Shown in pieces: positions 20,319 through 30,501 of a stretch of DNA of 64,000 bases; positions within the stretch are counted from its first letter, which is position 1; every line of letters begins with the position of its first letter. Origin of the DNA: Burkholderiales bacterium RIFCSPHIGHO2_12_FULL_69_20. Its GTDB lineage: Bacteria > Pseudomonadota > Gammaproteobacteria > Burkholderiales > Burkholderiaceae_C. The position numbers and the translations under genes are program-made. The stretch is taken from contig MESD01000043.1 in assembly GCA_001770815.1 (NCBI GenBank), positions 62,001-126,000 of the forward strand, read 5' to 3'. The notes below the pieces were generated by a model that saw nothing but the letters and a program-made list of their open reading frames with translations, was not told where the DNA came from and did not search any database.

Positions 20319-21469
20319 GACGCAAGCCCCGCCGCGATGCGGTCGAAGGTGGCGCGCAGCAGGCCGTGGTAACGCGGGTCTTCGAGCAGGAAGGCGTCGT
20401 GGCCGTGCGGCGCGGCGATCTCGGCGTAGGTCACGGCGATGCGGTTGTCGACCAATGCCTTGACGATCTCGCGGCTGCGTGCCGGCGAGAAGCGCCAGTC
20501 GGTGGTGAAGCTCACCACGGTGAAGCGCTTGCCGCGTGCCGTGGCAAAGGCCGCCGACAGGTCGCCACCGAAGGCGCTGGCGGGGTCGAAGTAGTCGAGT
20601 GCGCGGGTGATCAGCAGGTAGGTGTTGGCGTCGAAGTACTCGCTGAACTTGTCGCCCTGATAGCGCAGGTAGCTCTCGATCTGGAATTCGATGTCCTGGG
20701 TGCTGTAGCCCAGCTCGGCGGCGCGCATCTGGCGGCCGAACTTCTCTTCCATCGAGTCGTCCGACAGGTAGGTGATGTGGCCGATCATGCGGGCCACCCG
20801 CAGCCCGCGCCGGGGCAGCACGCCGTGGGCGTAGAAGTGGCCGCCGTGGAAATCGGGGTCGGTGATGATGGCGCGCCGCGCCACCTCGTTGAAGGCGATG
20901 TTCTGCGCCGACAGGTTGGGCGCGGTGGCCACCGCGATGCATTCACCCACCCGCTCGGGGTGGCGCAGCGTCCAGCTCAGCGCCTGCATGCCGCCCAGGC
21001 TGCCGCCCAGCACCGCGGCGAGCTGGTCGATGCCGAGGCGGTCGAGCAGCCGGGCCTGGGCATCGACCCAGTCTTCGACGGTGACCACCGGAAAATCCGC
21101 GCCCCACGGGCGATCGGTGGCGGGGTTGGTCTGCATCGGGCCGGTCGAGCCGAAGCACGAGCCCAGGTTGTTGACGCCGATGACGAAGAAGCGGTTGGTG
21201 TCCAGCGGCTTGCCCGGGCCGACCAGGTTGTCCCACCAGCCCTCGCTCTTGTCTTGGCCCGCGTGGGTGCCGGCCACGTGGTGGCTGGCGTTGAGCGCGT
21301 GGCACACCAGCACGGCATTGCTGCGTGCGGCGTTGAGCCTGCCGTAGGTCTCGTAGACCAGTTGATAGCCGGCCAGCGACGCACCGCTCTTGAGCGGCAG
21401 CGGCGCCTCGAAGGCCATCTTCTGTGGTGTGACGTGCCCGATCGAGCCCATGGTGTGCAACAGCGGCAT
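20309..21469 (-). CDS. metX: Homoserine O-acyltransferase MetX (true start may be the internal ATG at 21451)
   Basis: [51 protein letters not shown]; overlaps metW. Confidence 0.95.
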   Translation of the reverse strand: MPLLHTMGSIGHVTPQKMAFEAPLPLKSGASLAGYQLVYETYGRLNAARSNAVLVCHALNASHHVAGTHAGQDKSEGWWDNLVGPGKPLDTNRFFVIGVNNLGSCFGSTGPMQTNPATDRPWGADFPVVTVEDWVDAQARLLDRLGIDQLAAVLGGSLGGMQALSWTLRHPERVGECIAVATAPNLSAQNIAFNEVARRAIITDPDFHGGHFYAHGVLPRRGLRVARMIGHITYLSDDSMEEKFGRQMRAAELGYSTQDIEFQIESYLRYQGDKFSEYFDANTYLLITRALDYFDPASAFGGDLSAAFATARGKRFTVVSFTTDWRFSPARSREIVKALVDNRIAVTYAEIAAPHGHDAFLLEDPRYHGLLRATFDRIAAGLASCM

Positions 21470-21470
21470 G

Positions 21471-21507
21471 AAAAAACCCGGCGCCGCTGCAAGCGCGGTC
21501 CGCCGGG
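21471..21507 (-). terminator. Intrinsic-terminator-like hairpin in the metX leader (candidate attenuator)
   Basis: Minus strand CCCGGCG-gaCCGCgcttgcaGCGG-CGCCGGG-TTTTTT ending 1-2 nt before the first metX ATG. Confidence 0.7.
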
Positions 21508-21773
21508 TCGGGCGTCACACTTTTAGCGGCATTTTTAGAGCGCCCGCAATCTGGAACAAATCGGCGCTGGAGCGGCAGTATATCGGCCCGCACACCGGAC
21601 CAGACCCGCCCGCTGCCCGCCCGTTGCCCGAGATCACGCGCGCGGCTGGCCGCCAAACCCCGCCTTGTTCGCCGCATTGCCCGCCGCACCGCACGTGCCC
21701 AATGCGCAGTGGGTGAGGTCACATCCGGCCGGGGCTGTCGCGGCGCGGGGGCGCTTGCCTTGAAGGACACCCC

Positions 21774-23543
21774 ATGCCCACCTGGTTGATCGCACTGGAC
21801 CGGCACTTCCCGATCCGCTACCTCACGCTGCTGGCGGCAACGCTGGCGCTGGCCGGCGGCGCGCTGGGCTGGGCCTTTTACCGCCCCAGCCCCTGGCTGG
21901 CGGTGGCCGCCGCGCTGGGCGCGGCAGGCCTGGTGACCGGCATCGGCGATCTGCGCCAGACGCGCCATGCGCTGCTGCGCAACTACCCGGTCATCGGGCA
22001 CCTGCGCTTTCTGTTCGAGTGGATCCGCCCCGAGATCCGCCAGTACTTTCTCGAAAGCGACCGCGAGGCGGTGCCGTTCTCGCGCCAGCAGCGCTCGCTG
22101 GTCTACCAGCGCAGCAAGGATGAATCGGACAAGCGCCCGTTCGGCACCCAGCTGGACGTGCACCTCGCGGGTTATGAGTGGATCAACCACTCGCTGCAGC
22201 CCACGCAGCTGGCCAGCCACGATTTCCGCATCAGCATCGGCGGCAGCCGCTGCAGCCAGCCGTACTCGGCCAGCCTGTTCAACATCTCGGCGATGAGCTT
22301 CGGCGCGCTGTCGGCCAACGCGATCATGGCGCTCAATGGCGGCGCGAAGCGCGGCGGGTTTGCGCACGACACCGGCGAGGGCTCGATCAGCGCGCACCAC
22401 CGCGTGCACGGCGGTGATCTGGTCTGGGAGATCGGCTCGGGCTACTTCGGCTGCCGCAATCCCGACGGCACGTTCAATGCCGAGAAGTTCAGCATCAACG
22501 CCCGCGATCCGCAGGTCAGGCTGATCGAGCTGAAGCTCAGCCAGGGCGCCAAACCCGGCCATGGCGGCATGCTGCCCGGCCCCAAGGTGACCGACGAGAT
22601 CGCCGCGGCGCGCGGTGTGCCGGTGGGCCAGGATTGTGTGTCACCGGCCGCGCACAGTGCTTTCGGCTCGCCCATCGAGATGCTGCGCTTCATCGACAGT
22701 CTGCGCACGCTGTCGGGTGGCAAGCCGGTGGGTTTCAAGCTGTGCATCGGCCATCCGTGGGAGTGGTTCGCCATCGTCAAGGCCATGGTCGAGACCGACC
22801 TGCTGCCCGACTTCATCGTGATCGATGGCGCCGAGGGCGGCACCGGCGCCGCGCCGCTGGAGTTCACCGACCACGTGGGCGCGCCGATGCAGGAGGGCCT
22901 GCGCCTGGTGCACAACACGCTGGTGGGCATGAACCTGCGCCACCGCGTGCGCCTCGGCTGCGCCGGCAAGATCGTCAGCGGCTTCGACATCGCCCGCGCC
23001 ATGGCGCTGGGGGCCGACTGGTGCAACTCGGCACGGGGCTTCATGTTCTCGCTGGGCTGCATCCAGGCCCAGCATTGCCACACCGGCACCTGCCCCACCG
23101 GCGTGGCCACGCAGGACGCGGTGCGCCAGCAGGCGTTGGTGGTGCCCGACAAGATCACCCGCGTGGCCAACTTCCATGCCAATACGCTGGCGGCGCTGGG
23201 CGAGCTGGTGCAGGCCGCGGGGTTGTCGCATCCCAACCAGATCGACGCCTCGCACATCGTGCGCCGCATCGCCGACCAGGAGGTGCGCCTGCTCAGCAGC
23301 CTGCTGCTGACCGTGGCCCCCGGCGCCCTGCTGGCGGCCGAGCGCGGCGAGGCGGCCTGGCCGCATCCGGTGTTCGGCCTGTATTGGCCGATGGCGCGCA
23401 GCGACAGCTTTCAGGCGTCATTGCGCAGCGATCGTCTTCAGGCATCGTCGCAAGGCAACAGCGCTCAACCAGTCATCACGACGGGCGCCGCGGTGGGCGG
23501 CCCGCACCCCACGGCATCACGCGGCAAGCGGGCGCGGATGTAG
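21774..23543 (+). CDS. FMN-binding glutamate synthase family protein
   Basis: FNISAMSFGALSANAIMALNGGAKRGGFAHDTGEGSIS, FIVIDGAEGGTGAAP, CHTGTCPTGVATQD. Confidence 0.93.
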   Translation: MPTWLIALDRHFPIRYLTLLAATLALAGGALGWAFYRPSPWLAVAAALGAAGLVTGIGDLRQTRHALLRNYPVIGHLRFLFEWIRPEIRQYFLESDREAVPFSRQQRSLVYQRSKDESDKRPFGTQLDVHLAGYEWINHSLQPTQLASHDFRISIGGSRCSQPYSASLFNISAMSFGALSANAIMALNGGAKRGGFAHDTGEGSISAHHRVHGGDLVWEIGSGYFGCRNPDGTFNAEKFSINARDPQVRLIELKLSQGAKPGHGGMLPGPKVTDEIAAARGVPVGQDCVSPAAHSAFGSPIEMLRFIDSLRTLSGGKPVGFKLCIGHPWEWFAIVKAMVETDLLPDFIVIDGAEGGTGAAPLEFTDHVGAPMQEGLRLVHNTLVGMNLRHRVRLGCAGKIVSGFDIARAMALGADWCNSARGFMFSLGCIQAQHCHTGTCPTGVATQDAVRQQALVVPDKITRVANFHANTLAALGELVQAAGLSHPNQIDASHIVRRIADQEVRLLSSLLLTVAPGALLAAERGEAAWPHPVFGLYWPMARSDSFQASLRSDRLQASSQGNSAQPVITTGAAVGGPHPTASRGKRARM

Positions 23544-23563
23544 CGCGGGCCCGCCTGGCCAGA

Positions 23564-24175
23564 TCAGGCCGGCGGGGCGGTGTCGATGAAGCTGGGCCGG
23601 GTGGCCAGCTTCTCGGCCAGCTTGGCCAGGTTGGGGTGGTCACCGCGCCAGTCGATCTGCGCGAAGCGGAAATCGAGGTAGGCCAGCGCGCAGCCCACGG
23701 CCACGTCGGCCAGCGTGAAGTGATTGCCGTTGCACCAGGGCTTGTCGCCCAGGCCCAGGCTCATGGCCTTCAGCGCCGCGCTGATGCGGCTCAGCTGGCG
23801 GTCGATCCAGGCCTGACAGCGCATGCCTTCGCGTGGGCCCCAGGTGGCTTCCATGCGCGCCAGCAGGGCGGCGTCGCACACACCATCGGCCAGTGCCTCC
23901 CAGGTGCGCACCTCCACCCGTTCACGCCCCGACGGCGGGATCAGCTTGCCCACCGGCGACAGGGTGTCGACGTACTCGACGATGACGCGCGAATCGAACA
24001 CCGCCTCGCCACCATCGAGCACCAGGCAGGGCACCTTGCCCAGCGGGTTGGACTTGAGCATGGCATCGCTGCCCCACACGTCCTCGATCACCAACTGGTA
24101 GTCGAGCTTTTTCTCGGCCATCACCACGCGAACCTTGCGCACGTAGGGGCTGGTGAGTGATCCGATGAGTTTCAT
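23564..24175 (-). CDS. Glutathione S-transferase family protein
   Basis: MKLIGSLTSPYVRKVRVVMAEKKLDYQLV, NPLGKVPCLVLDGGEAVFDSRVIVEYVD. Confidence 0.94.
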   Translation of the reverse strand: MKLIGSLTSPYVRKVRVVMAEKKLDYQLVIEDVWGSDAMLKSNPLGKVPCLVLDGGEAVFDSRVIVEYVDTLSPVGKLIPPSGRERVEVRTWEALADGVCDAALLARMEATWGPREGMRCQAWIDRQLSRISAALKAMSLGLGDKPWCNGNHFTLADVAVGCALAYLDFRFAQIDWRGDHPNLAKLAEKLATRPSFIDTAPPA

Positions 24176-24293
24176 GGTGTGCTGTTGTGTCGCCAGGGGT
24201 TGGCGGTTTGTATCCCTTTGAAAATCATTCTAGCCAAGCGACCCTGCCCAGCGCCGATGGGGGGCCGGCACCCTACCCTCCGGCATGGGGGGG

Positions 24294-25577
24294 TCAGCGC
24301 CGCAGCGTCCAGTCGACCTGCGCAGGGCGGCCGGGCAGCGACAAGGTGGCCGCGGCCTCGGGCGCACGGGCCAGCACGCGGCCGCGCCGCACCACCAGCA
24401 AGCGCTGTGCCCGCAGCCGCAGCGCCTCCACCGGCGAGCGCGCCTGCAGCAGCACGAAGTCGGCATGGCAGCCCACCGCCAGCCCGTAGTCGGCCAGGCC
24501 CAGCACGCGCGCAGCGTTGACCGTCACCGCGTCGAAGCAGGCCTGCATCTGGCGCTGGCTGGTCATCTGCGCCACGTGCAGGCCCATCTGCGCCACCTCC
24601 AGCATGTCGGCCGAGCCCAGCGAATACCACGGGTCCATCACGCAGTCGTGCCCGAAGGCCACGTTGATACCCGCGGCCATCAGCTCGGGCACGCGGGTCA
24701 TGCCGCGCCGCTTGGGGTAGGTGTCGTGCCGGCCCTGCAGCGTGATGTTGATCAGCGGGTTGGCCACCGCATGCACGCCGGCCTCGGCGATCAGGGGCAG
24801 CAGCTTGCTGACGTAGTAGTTGTCCATCGAGTGCATCGACGTCAGGTGCGAGCCGGTCACCCGCCCCTGCAGGCCGAGGCGCCGGGTGTGCAAGGCCAGT
24901 GTCTCGATGTGGCGCGACAGCGGGTCGTCGCTCTCGTCGCAGTGCATGTCGACAGCCAGCCCACGTTCGGCCGCCAGCTCGCACAGCAGCTTCACGCTGT
25001 CGGCGCCCTCCTGCATGCTGCGCTCGAAGTGCGGGATGCCGCCCACCACGTCGACGCCCAGATCCAGTGCACGCTGCAGGTTGTTCAACGCACCGGGCGC
25101 GCGCAGCAGGCCATCCTGCGGAAAGGCCACCAGCTGCAGGTCGAGGTAGGGCGCCACGCGGCGCTTGACCTCCAGCAGCGCGCGCACCGCCAGCAGCCGC
25201 TCGTCGCACACGTCCACATGGCTGCGGATGGCCAGCAGGCCCTTGGCCACCGCCCAGTCGCAGTACTGCAGCGCACGCTCGATCAGCGTCGCTTCGGTGA
25301 GCAAGGGTTTGAGCTCACCCCACAGCGTGATGCCTTCGAGCAGCGTGCCGCTGGCATTGACCCGCGGCAGGCCGAAGCTCAGCGTCGAATCCAGGTGGAA
25401 ATGCGGATCGACGAAGGGCGGGCTCAGCAGCCAGCCGGCGGCGTCGATCACTTCGGTGCCCGGTGGCGCGCTCTGGCCGGCAAACAGCCCCGCGCCCAGC
25501 GCGGCGATGCGGCCCTGCTGCACCAGCAGGTCGATGCCGGTGCGGCCGTCGGGCAGGGTGGCGTTGCGGATCAGCAT
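24294..25577 (-). CDS. Amidohydrolase, cytosine deaminase-like (CodA family)
   Basis: PPFVDPHFHLDSTLSFGLPRVNASGTLLEGI, DMHCDESDDPLSRHIETLA, GHDCVMDPWYSLGSADMLEVAQMG. Confidence 0.9.
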   Translation of the reverse strand: MLIRNATLPDGRTGIDLLVQQGRIAALGAGLFAGQSAPPGTEVIDAAGWLLSPPFVDPHFHLDSTLSFGLPRVNASGTLLEGITLWGELKPLLTEATLIERALQYCDWAVAKGLLAIRSHVDVCDERLLAVRALLEVKRRVAPYLDLQLVAFPQDGLLRAPGALNNLQRALDLGVDVVGGIPHFERSMQEGADSVKLLCELAAERGLAVDMHCDESDDPLSRHIETLALHTRRLGLQGRVTGSHLTSMHSMDNYYVSKLLPLIAEAGVHAVANPLINITLQGRHDTYPKRRGMTRVPELMAAGINVAFGHDCVMDPWYSLGSADMLEVAQMGLHVAQMTSQRQMQACFDAVTVNAARVLGLADYGLAVGCHADFVLLQARSPVEALRLRAQRLLVVRRGRVLARAPEAAATLSLPGRPAQVDWTLRR

Positions 25578-25669
25578 GGGCAGGGTTCCTCGGCGGGTGT
25601 TGGCGCGTGTCAGCGGGCCGCCTCACCCGGGTGGGTGGGCAGCCGGGGCGGCGATGGCATCATCCCTCG

Positions 25670-26521
25670 ATGCTCACCCCCGATCAGCAAGCGCTGTACC
25701 AGACCGAAGGCTACCTGGTGCTGCCCGGCTTCAAGACCGCCGCCGAGGTGGCCGCGCTGCGCCAACGCGCGCTGCAGATCGTCGAGGCCTTCGACGCACA
25801 CAGCCACCGCGCGATCTTCTCCACCAGCGACCAGGCCCGCAAACTGGCGGGCGCGGCGGGCGCCGATTTCCTGGCCTCGGCCGAGGGCATCCAGTGCTTC
25901 TTCGAGGAAGAGGCCTTCGACGATGCTGGCCGGCTGCGCCAGGCCAAGGCGCTGTCGATCAACAAGATCGGCCACGCGATGCACGACCTCGACCCGGTGT
26001 TTCAGCGCTTCTCGCGCACACCCGCGCTGGCCGAGCTGGCCGCCGACCTGGGCCTGCAGCAGTCGCAGCTGTGGCAGAGCATGTACATCTTCAAGCAGCC
26101 GGGCATCGGCGGCGAGGTGAAGTGGCACCAGGACGCCAGCTTCTTCGACACCACGCCGTCCACCGTCACCGGTTTCTGGTTTGCGCTGGAAGACGCCACG
26201 TTAGCCAACGGCTGCCTGTGGGTGCAGCCTGGCGGCCACCGCGGGCCGCTGCGCGAGCGCTTCGTGCGCGAGGGTGATGCCGTGCGCATGGAGATGCTCA
26301 ACAGCACGCCCTGGCCCGACACGCAGAGCGCCGTGCCGGTGGCGGTGGCCGCGGGCACGCTGGTGTGCTTCCAGGGCCTGCTGCCGCACTGGAGCGCACC
26401 CAACCGCAGCGATCGCTCACGCCACGCCTACACCCTGCATGCCACCGATGGCCGCGCCCACTACGCCGCACACAACTGGCTGCAGCGCAGCCCGGCGCTG
26501 CCGGTGCGCGGCTTCTGCTGA
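25670..26521 (+). CDS. Phytanoyl-CoA dioxygenase family protein
   Basis: YQTEGYLVLPGFKTAAEVAALRQ, VKWHQDASFF, GCLWVQPGGHRGPL. Confidence 0.9.
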   Translation: MLTPDQQALYQTEGYLVLPGFKTAAEVAALRQRALQIVEAFDAHSHRAIFSTSDQARKLAGAAGADFLASAEGIQCFFEEEAFDDAGRLRQAKALSINKIGHAMHDLDPVFQRFSRTPALAELAADLGLQQSQLWQSMYIFKQPGIGGEVKWHQDASFFDTTPSTVTGFWFALEDATLANGCLWVQPGGHRGPLRERFVREGDAVRMEMLNSTPWPDTQSAVPVAVAAGTLVCFQGLLPHWSAPNRSDRSRHAYTLHATDGRAHYAAHNWLQRSPALPVRGFC

Positions 26522-26539
26522 CCCTCTCGCCCCCACCCC

Positions 26540-27736
26540 ATGACCGCTTCCACCCGCATCCCCGGCCGCCGTTTCCTGCAATCACCCGGGCCGTCGCCGG
26601 TGCCCGACGAGGTGCTGCACGCGATGGCGCGCCAGCCGATGGACATGGGCGATCCACGGGTCGACGAGACCATCGCCGCCTGCGAGGCCGGCCTGCGCCG
26701 GCTGCTGCACACCGAGACGGCCGAGGTGTTCTTCTACGCCACCAACGGCCATGGCGCCTGGGAGGTGGCGGTGGAGAACCTGCTGCCACCGGGCGCCGCG
26801 GTGCTGATCCCCGGCACCGGCCACTTCTCCGAAAGCTGGGCGGTGCAGACCGAGGCGCTGGGCCGGCGCGTGCTGCGCACGCCCTGGCACCCGGGCTGGC
26901 CGATCAACCTGGACGATGTGGCGCAGGCACTGCGTGCCGACGTGGCGTGCGAGATCGTGGCCGTGTTCGCGGTGCACACCGACACCGCCAGCGGCATCAC
27001 CAGCGACATGGCCGCGCTGCGCGCGACGATCGACGCCACCGGCCACCCGGCGCTGCTGGTGGTGGATGCCGTGGCCTCGGCTGGCTGCACCCGCGTGGCG
27101 ATGCACGAGCTGCGCGCCAACGTGGTGCTGGGCGCCTCGCAGAAGGGCCTGATGACGCCGCCCGGCGTGGGCTGGCTGGCGGTGGATGCACAAGCTGCCG
27201 CGGTGGCCGCACGCAACCCGGCGCCGCGCTTCTACTGGGACTGGCGGCTGCGCCAGAGCCCGCTGAGCTACCGCAAGTTCTGCGGCACGCCGCCGCAGAC
27301 GCTGATGGCCGGCCTCGCCGCCGCTTTCGGGCTGATCGAACTGGAGGGCGAGGAAGAAGTCTTCGCCCGCCACCGCCGCCTGTCGCGTGCGGTGCAGGCC
27401 GCCGTGGGCGTGTGGGCCGAAGGTGGCGCACTGGGCTTCTTTGCGCAAGACCCAGCCAGCCGCTCGGTGTCGGTCACCAGCATCAGCGTGCCCGAGGGCA
27501 CCGACGTGGATGCGCTGCGCGCGGTGGCGCGGGATCGCTTCGGCGTGGCGCTGGCCGGAGGCCTGGGCCCGCTGCAGGGCAAGGCCTTGCGCATCGGCCA
27601 CCTGGGCGACAGCAACGCCGCCACCATCCTCGGCTGCCTGGGTGCCGTGCAGGCCGCCCTGCAGGTGCAGGGCATCCCCATCGGCCGCGGCGCGCTGGAT
27701 CGCGCGGTGGCCAGCCTGGTGGCCGACGCGGACTGA
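26540..27736 (+). CDS. Class V aminotransferase (alanine/serine-glyoxylate aminotransferase-like)
   Basis: LQSPGPSPVPDEVLHAMARQPMDMGD, VVDAVASAGCTRVAM, VLGASQKGLMTPPGVGWLAV. Confidence 0.92.
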   Translation: MTASTRIPGRRFLQSPGPSPVPDEVLHAMARQPMDMGDPRVDETIAACEAGLRRLLHTETAEVFFYATNGHGAWEVAVENLLPPGAAVLIPGTGHFSESWAVQTEALGRRVLRTPWHPGWPINLDDVAQALRADVACEIVAVFAVHTDTASGITSDMAALRATIDATGHPALLVVDAVASAGCTRVAMHELRANVVLGASQKGLMTPPGVGWLAVDAQAAAVAARNPAPRFYWDWRLRQSPLSYRKFCGTPPQTLMAGLAAAFGLIELEGEEEVFARHRRLSRAVQAAVGVWAEGGALGFFAQDPASRSVSVTSISVPEGTDVDALRAVARDRFGVALAGGLGPLQGKALRIGHLGDSNAATILGCLGAVQAALQVQGIPIGRGALDRAVASLVADAD

Positions 27737-27777
27737 CTGCGCTGCTGATCCAACCGCGCTGCCCAAGGAGACCTTCC

Positions 27778-28359
27778 ATGCCCCACGTCGTATGCCTGCG
27801 CCCCTGGGCCCTTTTGGGGCTGGCCCTGATCTGCACCCTGGCCGCACTGCAGCCCGCGGCCGCACAGCCGCTGCAGGGCACCCGCCAGTTGCTGCTGCAC
27901 CAGCGCGATGGCAGCGCGGTGGCGCTGGGCACGGTGGTCTTCACGCCGCAGGCCGACGGGCGCAGTGCCTTCGCGCTGCAGCTGCGGCGCGAGGCCTTCA
28001 AGGACTTCTTCCTGTCGATGAAGGAGTTCAAGTGCGTGGAGAGTGCGGCCGAGGTCTTCTGCCACGTGCCCTATCCTTACCCGCAGCCGGGCACGGTGAG
28101 CGCCACCGACCTGGCCTGGCTGGAGCATGCGCTGCTGTTCATGTTCAAGACGCCGTCCGAGTTCGGCGCCAAGCTGTGGAACGGTGTGTACTTCCAGCTC
28201 CGGGCCACCGAGCGCGGCTTCGAAGGCCGGCCGCAGGCGGTGGACCTCAACCGCATCAGCGCGCCGCCCGACAAACCCGGCGTGCCACCCTTTCGCCCCG
28301 CACTGCGTGACGACATCGCACCCGGCGCCCGCTTCTTCAACCGCCTGACCATCGAATAG
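27778..28359 (+). CDS. Secreted conserved hypothetical protein
   Basis: Signal peptide ...LICTLAALQPAAAQPLQGTRQLLLHQRDGS; good SD (aaggagaccttccATG). Confidence 0.75.
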   Translation: MPHVVCLRPWALLGLALICTLAALQPAAAQPLQGTRQLLLHQRDGSAVALGTVVFTPQADGRSAFALQLRREAFKDFFLSMKEFKCVESAAEVFCHVPYPYPQPGTVSATDLAWLEHALLFMFKTPSEFGAKLWNGVYFQLRATERGFEGRPQAVDLNRISAPPDKPGVPPFRPALRDDIAPGARFFNRLTIE

Positions 28360-28387
28360 CCGTGCCCCGGCGCCCAGGAGACTGCCC

Positions 28388-28489
28388 ATGCAAACCCGAG
28401 CCTTCGGTCGATCCGGCCAGGCCAGACCCGCGCCGATGGCGCTGACCACCGGCCGCGCCAAACCCGGCGCCACGGCGGTGGTGGCATGA
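28388..28489 (+). CDS. Small ORF (33 aa) coupled to the DUF1499 gene; N-terminus resembles aldo/keto reductase N-termini
   Basis: MQTRAFGRSGQARPAPMALTTGRAKPGATAVVA*; caggagactgcccATG; ATGA overlap with 28486. Confidence 0.4.
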   Translation: MQTRAFGRSGQARPAPMALTTGRAKPGATAVVA

Positions 28490-28989
28490 GGACGCTGCGC
28501 ACGATGATGGCCTGGATGCTGGGCGTGGTGGTGGTGCTGGCCGTGGCGCTGCTGGTGGCGGGGCAGCTGGGCGCCTTGCGGGGCCAGCTGCCGGCCACGC
28601 TGGGGGTGACCGACGGTCGACTGAGGCCACCGTCGGTCACGCCCAACAGCGTGTCCAGCCAGGCGATGCTGCATGCCGGCCACCGGATGCAGCAGGCCGC
28701 GATGATCGCCCCGCTGCCGCTGCGTGGCACGCCGGCCGAGGCCATCCACCGGCTGCGCAGCGTGGTGCAGGGCCTGCCCGGCGCCACCGTGGTGACGCAG
28801 CGCGACGACTACCTCCACGTGCAGTTCAGCACCCGCTGGCTGGGCTTTGTCGACGACGCCGAGTTCTGGGCCGATACGGCGGCGGGCGTGATCCAGGTGC
28901 GCTCGGGGGCGCGCGTCGGGTACCGCGATTTCGACGTCAACCGCGCGCGCATCGAACTGATCCGGGCGCGGCTGGCAGCGGGCAATTAG
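28486..28989 (+). CDS. DUF1499 domain-containing protein
   Basis: LGVTDGRLRPPSVTPNSVSSQA..., DDYLHVQFSTRWLGFVDDAEFW, SGARVGYRDFDVNRARIELIR. Confidence 0.88.
   Translation: MRTLRTMMAWMLGVVVVLAVALLVAGQLGALRGQLPATLGVTDGRLRPPSVTPNSVSSQAMLHAGHRMQQAAMIAPLPLRGTPAEAIHRLRSVVQGLPGATVVTQRDDYLHVQFSTRWLGFVDDAEFWADTAAGVIQVRSGARVGYRDFDVNRARIELIRARLAAGN
28606..28640. other. Perfect 12-bp inverted repeat inside the DUF1499 CDS
   Basis: GTGACCGACGGT-cgactgaggcc-ACCGTCGGTCAC. Confidence 0.8.
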
Positions 28990-29043
28990 CCGGGCCAGGG
29001 CCGCTGCCTGCGGTGGGCGTGCCGGTGGTGGGCGCGGCGTCGA

Positions 29044-30501
29044 TCAGTCGGGCAGGCCCAGGCCGATGCGGCTGATGCGGCCGTCCTGCAGCGCACGCAC
29101 CACCAGCGTGGCCGCGCCCAGTGGCACGCTGTCGCCGGCCACCGGCGGGCGGCGCAGCGCGTGGGCCATCCAGTCGGCCAGGCGCATGGCCGGGTCGTGT
29201 GTGGGCGGCAGCGCGTAGAACTCGCAGATCGCGCCGATCGGCGTCTCCGGGTCGAGCGCGAAATCACGGAACACGGCGCGCGCCTGGCGCTCGTCGCCGG
29301 GGTCGGGCAAGGCCACGCCCAACTTGCGCGCCACCAGGCCGATGGTCGAGCCCTGCAGCAGCAGCGACACCAGCACCACCACGAAGGCCACGTTGAACAG
29401 CAGCCCGGCCTGCGGCACGCCGGCCAGCAGCGGAAACAGCGCCAGCACGATGGGCACCGCGCCGCGCAGGCCCACCCAGGCGATGAACCAGGTCTCGCGC
29501 GCCGTGAAGCGAAAGGGCCACAGGCACAACCACACCGCCACCGGCCGCGCCACGAACATCAGCACCAGCGCCACGCCCAGCGCCGGCCCCAGGCTGCCCA
29601 CCAGCTTGGACGGCGTGACCAGCAGGCCCAGCAGCAGGAACATGCTGGCCTGCGCCAGCCAGGCATAGCCGTCCATCGCCGCCAGCGTGGGCGCCACCAC
29701 CGCGGCGGCGCGGTTGGCCACGATCAGGCCGAACAGGTAGACGGCCAGGAAGCCCGAGCCCGACACCAGGCCGGTGGCGGCAAACACCGACAGGCCCCCG
29801 GCGCCGATCAGCAGCGCCAGGATGCCGCCACCGACATCGCGTGCGGCGACGCGCTGCAGCAGCGTGGCCATGCCGAAGCCCGCCACCACGCCGATCAGCG
29901 CGCCCCAGCCGAACTGCTGCACGAAGGCCACGGCCATCGTGGCCCAGCCCGACGCGCCCGGCGCGGCATTGCTCACGAGGGTGATGAAGGCCAGCGTCAG
30001 GTAGACCGCCATCGGATCGTTGACGCCCGACTCGATCTCCAGCGTGGCGGCCACCCGCTCGTTGAGCGTGACGCCCGAGCGGTTGAGCAGCGAGAACACC
30101 GCGGCCGCGTCGGTGGACCCGACGATGGCCCCGAGCAGCAGCGCCGCGCCCCAGTCCAGGCCGACGAACAGCATCGCCGCCAGCGCGGTGATGCCGGCGC
30201 ACACCACCACGCCCACGCTGGCCAGCACCGCGGCCGGGCGCAGGCCGGTGCGGAAGGTGGCGTAGGCCGTGCGCAGCCCACCATCCAGCAGGATCACCGC
30301 CAGCGCCAGGTTGCCGACCCAGAAGCTCAGCCGGTAGTCGTCGAAGCGGTAGCCGCCGATGCCGTCCTCGCCGGCCAGCACGCCGGCCAGCAGGAAGACC
30401 AGCAGGAACGAGAAGCCGATGCGCGCCGAGAACAGCCCGGCCAGCACGCTGGCGAACACCAGTGCCGCGGCCGCCAGCATGGGGGCGTTGACAAAATCCA
30501 T
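29044..30501 (-). CDS. Potassium/proton antiporter (NhaP2/CvrA-like)
   Basis: CPA1 TM pattern (SFLLVFLLAGVLAGEDGIGG, NLALAVILLDGGLRT, STDAAAVFSLL), C-terminal regulatory region. Confidence 0.92.
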   Translation of the reverse strand: MDFVNAPMLAAAALVFASVLAGLFSARIGFSFLLVFLLAGVLAGEDGIGGYRFDDYRLSFWVGNLALAVILLDGGLRTAYATFRTGLRPAAVLASVGVVVCAGITALAAMLFVGLDWGAALLLGAIVGSTDAAAVFSLLNRSGVTLNERVAATLEIESGVNDPMAVYLTLAFITLVSNAAPGASGWATMAVAFVQQFGWGALIGVVAGFGMATLLQRVAARDVGGGILALLIGAGGLSVFAATGLVSGSGFLAVYLFGLIVANRAAAVVAPTLAAMDGYAWLAQASMFLLLGLLVTPSKLVGSLGPALGVALVLMFVARPVAVWLCLWPFRFTARETWFIAWVGLRGAVPIVLALFPLLAGVPQAGLLFNVAFVVVLVSLLLQGSTIGLVARKLGVALPDPGDERQARAVFRDFALDPETPIGAICEFYALPPTHDPAMRLADWMAHALRRPPVAGDSVPLGAATLVVRALQDGRISRIGLGLPD

